DNA from: Chromera velia
Lineage: Eukaryota; Sar; Chromeraceae
Assembly: GCA_018398765.1 (NCBI GenBank)
Contig: JAHBMJ010000041.1
Coordinates: 45,646 to 58,051 of the forward strand
Length of the DNA stretch: 12,406 bases
Reading direction: 5' to 3'
Part shown: positions 1 through 6,990 of the stretch, piece by piece
Layout of the letters: each line of letters opens with the position of its first letter
Numbering within the stretch: position 1 is the first letter of the stretch
The notes under the pieces: generated by a model
Database searches by the model: none
What the model saw: the letters and a program-made list of their open reading frames with translations, nothing else
Told to the model about the DNA's origin: nothing
Position numbers and translations under genes: made by a program

Positions 1-24
1 GGGGGGGAGGGAGGGAGGGAGAAA
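1..24. repeat. poly-G / (GGGA)n low-complexity edge
   Basis: The window opens with a run of seven G followed by GGGA repeats. It lies in the presumed intron or downstream part of the zinc-finger gene. No telomere-type unit is visible. It may simply mark where an assembly stopped. Confidence 0.7.
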
Positions 25-178
25 ACTGAAATAGAAAAGAGGAGTGAAATGACGACGGAGAGAAGACGGTAGGGGTCATAGATTTGAAGAGAAAGCGGCA
101 TTCGACAAGGGGGAGAGGCGCAGAATTTTTGGTTTACCACCTGGAGCCGTTTGACATCGATGAAGCTCTTTTGCTCAC

Positions 179-1142
179 CTGGCCGAGTTTTATGCCAGTG
201 GAAGCAAGGATGAAACTTCTCGACGTGGGAGTACCTACAGTTGTCGCTGTAGGGGCACGGATTGCGCTTGAAAATGAAGGGACACAGATTTGCCTGCACA
301 ATTAAATCGGGGAACAGTGAGACAGGATAGGTTTTGCGTTGCGAGTTTATTACAGGTCTGCCGATATTTTCCGTCCAAACGCTTCGCCAACTCTGGCGGC
401 CATTTGTTCATTTTTGGCTCTCTCTTTTCTTGGTACTTTGCCAGCCTGTTGTCTACGCCAATTTCTCTATCCCTCGAGAATCTTTTCGTCTTCAATGTCA
501 AACATGTCTTGGCTTCTGTTCGGCTGTCTCAACACAACCCTGGCTCAAAACCCAGGACCCACCAGACGCAACCCCCACATCTCACACCGCACTCACCCTT
601 TTTTTCAAGTCTACATCCGCATGAGAATACGGGCACTTCAGTCTGTCAAAGCATCTGCATGACAGTCCAAAGCACTCGTGTACGGTGCTATCGATATCAG
701 AGAACGATCGAAGGAAAGAGCACAGACATGGGCAATGGACGAGAAGAAAGAAGGAAGCAACACCGACACACTCGTGCGGGACCGCATGAACAAAAAAGGA
801 TACACACGGACTCACGCAGCCACAACACCCAAACGATCAGGCCCTGTCCGTCTGTCTACCTATGTTGTCTCTTGTCGCTCTCCAACAATGAAACAGCCTC
901 GCACAGCTTTTCTGTTGTTGACCTACTTTCCGCGTCTGAACTTCTTGCAAGGAACTCGGCTCGTTCTTAAGGCTCGAATCTCTCTCCCCACATCTGCATC
1001 GACGAAAAAGAGAAGAATGGGGTTATTCATTTCGCTTAAGACCGCTGAACGGCGCAGAAGGGCACAAGGATGCAAAAAGCTGTGTCTCTCTTAGACGGGT
1101 AGTCTCGCCAACTTGAACGGAGGTACCTTCTGTATGCTCCAT
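179..1142 (-). CDS. tandem CCCH zinc-finger protein, 5' part of a spliced gene (3' end beyond the window)
   Basis: Likely RNA-binding regulator of the CCCH family, acting in nucleus or cytoplasm on mRNA (family knowledge; no partner is visible). Exons read on the minus strand: 1142-1127 (16 nt, from ATG), 993-927, 654-597 and 293-179. Joined, they keep one frame and give two fingers. Finger 1 is C-x7-C-x5-C-x3-H (PCKKFRRGKC, then LKCPYSHA) and is assembled across the second intron, which splits a Lys codon. Finger 2 is C-x8-C-x5-C-x3-H (LCPFIFKRNPC, then DNCRYSH) inside the last exon, followed by an EKFHP stretch typical after such fingers. Introns are 133, 272 and 303 nt, with donors GTACCT, GTAGGT and GTGAGT and acceptors all ending TGCAG. 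A donor GTGAGC follows position 179, so the gene continues off the left edge; the same frame stays open to position 1 if it is not spliced there. An in-frame TAA lies upstream of the ATG. The fingers are solid; the 16-nt first exon is the weakest part. Confidence 0.72.
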
Positions 1143-1848
1143 CAGAAAGGCCCTTGAGTCAGCGGTTCCTTTGGAAAGGCATTACAGAGGCGGAGGTTGT
1201 GGGACACAACAGGAAAGAAGCCGCTGTCGAAGCCAGGAAAAAAAAATGACGAAGCGAGGTATTTACACGAAAGACGGAAGTTGCAGTATCATCAGATCGC
1301 GTTGGTTTTTTTTTTTCTTGAAAACACCGGACTGGTTGTTCCACAAAGATGATGCAAGCATATGCAAGCGACTCTCGATGCTGCATCATCCTGCCTCCTG
1401 GCGGCCTCCAAAATCCTCCAAACTTGTGCACGATTTCGTATGATTTCTGCAATATTTCTGCAGCAGACTTGGAGATATTTGGAGACGGCCCGCGAGAGGG
1501 GAGAAGATGGGGAGAAGTGGGAGATAGTGGGAGAGATATGGGGAGAATCGGGGAGACGGCCGCGCTCTGACGGGGCCATGCAGTGACGGCGCCAGGCGCG
1601 GCCCGCGCGGGCCCGTCCCGCAAAGTTGGGCCGCGCGCGCCGGGCGCCGGGGCCGGGCCCGGCGGTGATACAAAAACCTGCATACATGCATATCGCCGAC
1701 ATTTGACAAGAATGGCTAAAAGTAGCCCAGAAATACCCGGAAAGCGTAGTTGAGGGGCAGTTACAAAGAGTTGAAATGGTAGCGCATGTATGTGGTGAAT
1801 GTTCGATTGAAAAATCTGACGTTGTAATGATGTATATGAATTATACTA
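1143..1848. other. upstream region of the zinc-finger gene; no gene seen
   Basis: No supportable coding exon. Seen from the minus-strand gene there is a pyrimidine-rich tract (TCTCCC-type units, opposite 1490-1560) and then a GC-rich block. Long frames here are by-products of skewed composition. Beyond about 1690 the sequence turns AT-rich and transposon territory begins. Confidence 0.5.
1560..1672 (-). promoter_or_regulatory. GC-rich block, candidate promoter island of the zinc-finger gene
   Basis: About 110 bp of very high GC with many CpG and GGCGCC/GGGCCC palindromes, isolated in much lower-GC sequence. It lies about 420 bp upstream of the proposed ATG at 1142, and a TCTCCC-rich tract sits between them. 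A comparable block precedes the other gene in this window. The promoter role is inferred from position and composition only. Confidence 0.35.
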
Positions 1849-2082
1849 GACCTCCCTGAACCTAAGTACCACTTAAAAGTTTAAGCCATATTTTTTTATA
1901 AGCTTGAAAGTCTACGCTATAGGCGCGGATCATTTATGGTATCTTAAAAGCCACAGCCACATATCTGAATGGTGTCTTGACCGTATACGCCGCAAGCGTG
2001 GACGGTCTTTTAAAAAACGATATCGCAGATAGAAACCATCTTGATTATATTTTTTCAAGTGGTAGTTAGGTTCAGAGAGGTT
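1849..2082. mobile_element. 234-bp MITE, intact copy, 8-bp target duplication
   Basis: The terminal inverted repeats are about 27 bp. The left end starts GACCTCCCTGAAC and continues TAAGTACCACTT; the right end read inward is AACCTCTCTGAAC and continues TAACTACCACTT. Direct copies of TTATACTA flank it at 1841-1848 and 2083-2090, matching 8 of 8. There is no coding capacity. An 8-bp duplication suits hAT-type or P-type transposition, but the termini lack the usual hAT end signature, so the superfamily is open. A second copy lies in the same orientation starting at 2216. Confidence 0.85.
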
Positions 2083-2458
2083 TTATACTATATAGTAATG
2101 AATTTATAATTGCATATGTTCTAGCATATTCTGAAAATAGACTAGGAAATAGAGCTGACTCAGCTGAGACTAGCTTAGACTTACAATACTTAACTATACT
2201 TAACAAAACATGAGTGACCTCCCTGAACGTAACTACCACTTGAAAGTTCATGCCGCATTTTTGGATAAGCTTGAAAGTTTACACCATAGATACAGATACA
2301 TGCAGATCATTTATGGTGTTTTGAAAGTACTTGAAAGCCAACTTAGCCAAAGCCGCATATCTGGATGGTGTCTTGACCGTATACGCCGTAGGGCCGCAGG
2401 CGTAGACAATCTCTTGAAAATTAAACGATGCCGCAGATACCCTATCGCATTTGGGAGT

Positions 2459-3530
2459 CATCATCATCATCATACGCCATCGCTATCGGCCCATAATAAG
2501 CGTCTAGCGTTCGGCAAGTCACAACACATAAGGCAGATTATTAAATGATGGACCCTTATTTCGCAGCCTTTAGCAAATAGCTTAACAGCTGCATTTTTTC
2601 TCAAACTCTTCCACTTCTGGCAGGGCGTGCTTACGCATGAGCGAGGCTGCTTCATGTGATGTTGACTGCCAGCCATGCCATGCCACCTCATAACGCCATC
2701 CTCTTCCCTGCTTGTACTTCCTAAGAATTTCCTTTACCTGACAGCCCTGAACCCAGCTTCCCTTCTTTTCTTTGACTGCCTTCTTCGGCTGCTCTGGCTG
2801 TCTGGGGGCGAGGTCCTTGTGTGCTTTGCTTATGTAAATGCAAAGCCCCCGGGGGGTGGAAAACGTTCGTTCACATGCCTCATACTTCGTATCTCCATCT
2901 CTCTGCCCCTTTCTCACTTCCCTTTTCTTTTTCTTTTCCTCCGCTGCTCTCTCCTCTACCTTTTTCACCCATCTTGAATTAACGCCCTCCACCTGCCTCT
3001 ATGAGAGGCAAGTGTCTGCCACTTGGCCTCATTGATTTCCAGAAGGCGGAAATCAGAGAGGACACAGTCGCTCCAACGAAGGAGGGGTCGACCAAGGGGG
3101 CGCTCTCCTTGGAGATGCCCAAACAACAACTGACGGGGAAGACGCTCTCCCCCCATTCTCCCAATATGCCCCAGCCACCGGAGTCTAGCAAGTCGGATGG
3201 TGCTCTCAATCGTGCGCAATCTAAATGTACGGCGGAGGGCGGCATCAGGAGTATGCTCCTGACGAGGCTAGTTCGTTACCTGCCTCACAAGCGCCATGTA
3301 CCATGACTCCAACTTCCCGATCTGGTCTTTTCGGGCTGCCCACGTCTCTGCCCCATAGAGGAGGGCGGGGAGGACTGCACCTCTGAACATGTGCATTTTC
3401 GTCTTTATTGTGAGCCCTGCCCGCTTCCACACCTCCCCCTGCAACTTTTCCCACACCATCCCTGCTTTCTGAATGCGGTAATAGATCTCTCCGTTAAGAG
3501 ACCCATCATTCGACATCACATCCCCCAGGT
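2459..3530 (-). pseudogene. non-LTR retrotransposon 3' part (fragment A): RT C-terminal region, zinc-finger-like and chromodomain-like tail
   Basis: Read on the minus strand, the fragment opens with YLGDVMSNDGSL, then LLYGAETWAARKDQIGKLES and, after frame breaks, RLRWLGHIGRM and ERPLGRPLLRWSD. These are hallmarks of the region after the reverse transcriptase domain in LINE-type elements. After a further frameshift near 2965-2992 comes a frame (2992-2582) with a Lys/Glu-rich linker and a C2H2-like finger (EACERTF to SKAH, 2884-2819) in which the first Cys and first His appear as Tyr. It ends in a chromodomain-like stretch (2743-2600: VKEIL, YEVAWHGW, then VEEFE). The stop is at 2582-2584. A short 3' region then leads to an (ATG)n tail at 2459-2474. 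There is no reverse transcriptase catalytic core, so the copy is dead and 5'-truncated. Confidence 0.8.
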
Positions 3531-3690
3531 ACGAAGGAGGGGTCGACCAAGGGGGCGCTCTCCTTAGAGATGCCCAAACAACAACTGACGGGGAAGACGC
3601 TCTCCCCCCATTCTCCCAACATGCCCCAGCCACCGGAGTCTGGCAAGTCGGATGGTGCTCTCAATCGTGCGCAATCCAAATACACGGCGG
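3531..3690 (-). pseudogene. non-LTR retrotransposon fragment B, fused to fragment A
   Basis: This is a 160-bp piece of the same family covering only the RTIESTIRLARLRWLGHIGRM to GRPLL part, in the same orientation as fragment A. In the direction of reading it stops exactly where fragment A begins (junction 3530/3531, CCCAGGT next to ACGAAGG). It is therefore an out-of-order duplicate: later element sequence placed before earlier sequence. It has the same mutation style as A and C. Confidence 0.78.
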
Positions 3691-4140
3691 AAAGATCTAT
3701 CATCACATTCAGAAAGCAGGGATAGTGTGGGAAAAGTTGCAGGGGGAGGTGTGGAAGCGGGCAGGGCTCACAACAAAGACAAAAATGCACATGTTCAGAG
3801 GTGCAGTCCTCCCCGCCCTCCTCTATAGGGCAGAGATGTGGGCAGCCCGAAAAGACTAGATCAGGAAGTTGGAGTCATGGTGTATGGCGCGTGTGAGGCA
3901 GGTGACGAGCCAGCCTCGTCAGGAGTATACTCCTGACGCCGCCCTCCGCCATGCATTTAGATTGCGCACGATTGAGAGCACCATTCGACTTGCCAGACTC
4001 CGGTGGCTGGGGCATATTGGGAGAATGGGGGGAGAGCGTCTTCCCCGTCAGTTGTTGTTTGGGCATCTCCAAGGAGAGCGCCCCCTTGGTCGACCCCTCC
4101 TTCGTTGGAGCGACTATGTCTTCTCTGATTTCTGCCTTCT
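3691..4140 (+). pseudogene. non-LTR retrotransposon fragment C, inverted relative to A and B
   Basis: A 450-bp plus-strand copy of the region from RIQKAG to GRPLLRWSD, broken by stops (for example TAG within 3857-3859 and TAG within 3825-3830). It pairs with fragment A (about 3001-3490) as a long inverted repeat. Its 3' side is cut at CTGCCTTCT just before the fold-back element resumes (AATTGGGACAATT at 4143). It is non-functional and probably arose by a second insertion or rearrangement rather than simple twin priming, because it overlaps A's content instead of continuing it. Confidence 0.78.
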
Positions 4141-4308
4141 GTAATTGGGACAATTGGAATGCTCAATTAGGAATTTGGAATCCCAAATTCCTAATTCGGA
4201 ACATTTGGAAACATTTTTTTCTATGTGAAAACTTAGTGTACAAAGCCATATTTTTCTGCATAAAGATTTTAAAACTCAAAGATTTCAAATTTGAACACCA
4301 ATTAGCTT

Positions 4309-4730
4309 TGGCGATACGAGAAGAAAGAAAGGGGATGAATAAAAGGGCAAACAAATGCAAGTTTTTCAAAAAGGAGAATCGTTCAGAAAAGTTTGGGGAA
4401 CTGTACGTATTTTAAGACAGAGTTTTGATGGAGTGTTTTTAAGCAGGAGTTTTTTGAAGGGATAGAAGACGTGCGGGGTAGCCTTTTTCAATGAAAGAAC
4501 TGAAGTGTTGGGAAGGTTCTGCCCTATATCCCCCTCTATCTTTTTTCTCTCTCTTTTGTTTGTCCACCCTGTTATAAAGCCGCGATTGATAAGCTGTATT
4601 AAGTGATCGAAGTCGTGTCTGTTTTCGACGCTTTTGGTTGTAGGACTAAACAAATCGATAAAGTTTAACTAGGCTAGATCTGCTCCTCATATATGGGGAC
4701 GCGACATGCATGACAAAACCCTCAATCATC
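4309..4730. mobile_element. 422-bp unclassified insert in the fold-back arm
   Basis: The left arm of the fold-back element is interrupted here: the opposite arm reads AATTAGCTTTACATAAAC without a break. ATTAGCT stands on both sides (4301-4307 and 4731-4737), and the eighth base differs (T and C), which suggests a 7-8 bp target duplication. I find no terminal inverted repeat. A 95-codon minus-strand frame (4653-4366) has no family I recognise. It could be a decayed hAT-like or retro-derived insert. Confidence 0.6.
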
Positions 4731-5416
4731 ATTAGCTCCACATAAACATTAAACCTTAAAAAACTACAATTGGAAATTTGGATTTCTATTGGCAATTGCA
4801 AATTCAATTTTTCAATTGGAAATCATATACGTCTTGAATTGGAAAATGAATTGGATTCCAATTGGAAATCCAATTTCCAATTTTTTTTTCTTCTTTAATT
4901 TATTGTGTAAAATTAAACAATGTTTACACAAAGGTTTAAGACTATTTAACTAGTCTCTGGGCACTACAAGAAGTCCATAAACAAAGTTTTTGATATAAAA
5001 AAGGTATGTTTCTAATTGGTTCCAATTGGATTCCAATTTAATTTAGAAAATTTTGAATTCAAAACGTATATGATTTCTAATTGGAAAATTGGATTTCCAA
5101 TTGGAAATCCAAATTTCCAATTATATTTTTGTAAGGTTTAATGTTTATGTAAAGCTAATTGGTGTTCAGATTTGAAATCTTTGAGTTTTAAAATGTTTAT
5201 GCACAAATACACAACTTTGTGCCCTAAGTTTTCCATATAGAAAAAAATGTTTCCAAATTGCTCCGAATTGGGAATTTGGGATTCCAAATAGGGAATTTGG
5301 GATTCTAAATTCCCAATTGGGCATTCTAATTGTCCCAATTACTCCCAAATATGATAGGGTAGAGATTATCTTGATTATATTTTTTCAACTGGCACTTAAT
5401 TAGGTTCAGGGAGGTT

Positions 5417-5649
5417 ACATGAGCAGTCGAAGATGAAAATAAAAAGAGTTATATCGATATCTAGATTGAACTAGTAGTTGATGGTCTTGAGTATTGCATC
5501 TTACCTTATATTTGAAACCTATGCATAAAGATCCGATTTTTGATACAACATTTTGATTACTTTCTCAGTCATTTGCACGGAGTATGTTAGAAACCGTTCA
5601 AGCATTAGGCTCAAGCAGCTCGTAGCAGCGCGTAGAGAGCAGATCCAAG
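5417..5649. other. AT-rich spacer; no gene seen
   Basis: Sequence between the right flank of the split MITE and the next repeat block. It contains short AGCAG-type words near 5620-5660 but no coding frame and no recognisable element. Confidence 0.5.
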
Positions 5650-5785
5650 CAGATGTAAGCGTACCTTGCAAAGACTTAGGAATTTAGACAGGAATTTAGA
5701 CGAATGTAGACAAGAATTTAGAGAAATTTAGACAGGATCGATTTTAGAGGAATTTAGAGGAATTTAGACAGGAATCTAAAGGAAT
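5650..5785 (+). repeat. GGAATTTAGA tandem repeat arm, plus orientation
   Basis: About ten degenerate copies of GGAATTTAGA(CA) follow GTAAGCGTACCTTGCAAAGAC. The whole block is matched in inverse at 6664-6812, including the GCAAAGACYTARGAATTTAGA lead-in. A short third match lies near 6252-6276 (CTAAATTCCTAAACTTTGTAAG, inverted). It is probably part of an unclassified repetitive element. Confidence 0.7.
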
Positions 5786-5799
5786 TAAGGCTGAAAAAA

Positions 5800-6232
5800 G
5801 GTGCATAAGGTGCTGGTGCTGGTGCAAAAATAAGTGCAAAATAAGGTGCACCGTTTACCCTATGAAAGCTAGGTTTCTAGGGTTGATTTTTAGTGTTCCT
5901 AACGGCCAAAAGGCGCCTCAGTCAAGGCTTAAAAGCTTTTTATGATATAAATTTGCTACACTGATTTTTACTATGCGAAACAACTTAAAATGTTACTAGA
6001 AATATCAGTAAAAATGCGATAAAAGGCAAAAATAAAAAATAGAATAATTAAAGACTATATGTCTCTGACTGTCTCATGACTTTGGTCTCTTCAATCAGGT
6101 GCATCTGACTTTGGTCCAATTCCATTCAATCAGGTGCAAAACAGGTGCATCAGGTGCATCTGGTGCAAAACAGGTGCATCTGGTGCAACTTTTTAGTTTG
6201 TACCTTTTCTGAGGTGCACCTTTTCCAAGCCC
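5800..6232. repeat. GGTGCA-rich repeat clusters (5800-5852 and 6100-6232)
   Basis: Two clusters of AGGTGCA words: several at 5800-5852 and about nine at 6100-6232 in runs such as AGGTGCATCTGGTGCAAAAC, with one inverted TGCACC at the outer edge of each cluster. The interior (5853-6099) is AT-rich without coding sequence. Clusters of a short word just inside element ends often serve as transposase-binding repeats; that role is inferred here. Confidence 0.6.
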
Positions 6233-6359
6233 TAAAAAGAATTGAGAGCTCTAAATTCCTAAACTTTGTAAGTCAATTTCTCATCATCTCATGAACTATG
6301 ATGAATTAGAACTTGATATTAATAGTGCTTATAGATATTTATAGACCTATATTAGTTCT

Positions 6360-6557
6360 ATCATCATCATCATCATCATTATATGCCATCGTTGTCTGCC
6401 TAGACTAGTGGCTTAGCCTTCGACGCTTCCAACGTTCGGCAAGAGACAAGTTCGGCAGCCCTCCTCCAGAGGAGAAAGCACATGCAAAAACATGATAAAT
6501 GACCCCCAGCGGCTTGTCCTGAACTATGAGAAAAGGTCGGCTTTAAACGCTGGTCTA
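6360..6557 (-). repeat. retroelement 3' tail, copy L, ending in (ATG)n
   Basis: On the minus strand this reads from AGCTTTAAACG through GTCCTGAACTAT, GGGGGTCATTTATCATG and CTTGCCGAACGTT to an (ATG)n run at 6379-6360. The same terminal design (CTTGCCGAACG, then 50-75 bp, then ATG repeats) ends retrotransposon fragment A at 2459-2518, so this is probably the 3' end of a related non-LTR element or a SINE using its tail. It carries no coding remnant I can name. Confidence 0.65.
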
Positions 6558-6663
6558 TAGGATTAAAAAGTGGCCAGGGGGAGCCAAACTACCCGCCTTC
6601 TTCTATCCCATCTCTCTCTTTTTCTCTTTTTCTAGTCAGAGACGGATTAGTTCTATAAACACC

Positions 6664-6812
6664 TTTAATATTAAGTTCCTATCTTTAAATTCCTTTAGAT
6701 TCCTGTCTAAATTCCTCTAAATTCCTCTAAATTCCTCTCTAAATTCCTCGCTAAATTCCTCTAAATTCCTATCTAAATTCTTAGGTCTTTGCACTGGCAG
6801 GGTATGTAAGCG
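6664..6812 (-). repeat. GGAATTTAGA tandem repeat arm, inverse orientation
   Basis: This is the inverse partner of 5650-5785: runs of CTAAATTCCT, then TTAGGTCTTTGC and TATGTAAGCG. The unit count differs from the other arm, as tandem repeats often do. It runs directly into retroelement tail copy R. Confidence 0.7.
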
Positions 6813-6990
6813 TTTAAAGCTGATCTTTTTTTATATACTATATAGTTCAGGACAAGCGTCACAAGCCCCTTTTCAACCACTGGGGGTCGATCATTTATCA
6901 TGCTTTTACGTGTGCTTTTTTTTTTTAAGTTGGGGGGGGGGCTCGGACTCTGGAGGGCTGCCGAGCTTGTTTCTTGTCCTATAGCTCTTG

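Larger units (their letters stand above)
2440..5359. mobile_element. AT-rich fold-back element with TA target duplication, itself interrupted
   Basis: The ends are CCCTATCGCATTTGGGAGT (left) and its near-perfect inverse at 5341-5359. Flanking TA at 2438-2439 and 5360-5361 collapses to one TA in the intact MITE (CAGATAGAAAC), which shows an insertion into the MITE. The arms form a long inverted repeat: left pieces 2440-2458, 4141-4308 and 4731-4890 pair with about 5005-5359, and the loop lies near 4890-5005. The arms are full of AATTGGAAAT-type words. A TA duplication suggests Tc1/mariner-type transposition (inference). No transposase remains. Confidence 0.8.
2216..5416. mobile_element. second MITE copy, split by nested insertions
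   Basis: The left part (2216-2439) aligns with the intact 234-bp MITE over its whole length, including shared inner words such as GGTGTCTTGACCGTATACGC. The right part (5360-5416) carries the matching end, reading GTTCAGGGAGGTT. Flanks ACATGAGT (2208-2215) and ACATGAGC (5417-5424) agree in 7 of 8 bases, as expected for an aged 8-bp target duplication. Everything from 2440 to 5359 was inserted later. The copy has decayed further than the one at 1849-2082. Confidence 0.82.

Noticed and set aside
495-575. Plus-strand NPGP motif (LAQNPGPTRR) resembling a 2A-like or LINE start signal
   Set aside because: The upstream Asp and Glu of the 2A consensus are missing and it falls in an intron of the opposite-strand gene; probably chance.
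290-970. Plus-strand frame of 226 codons
   Set aside because: It lies antisense across the introns and exons of the CCCH gene, has low-complexity Ser/His/Arg-rich content and no domain; the zinc-finger spacing on the other strand is far stronger evidence.
1159-1702. Three overlapping minus-strand frames (107-174 codons)
   Set aside because: They arise from GC-rich and pyrimidine-rich composition; Pro/Arg/Ala-rich with no conserved motif, and several frames are open at once.
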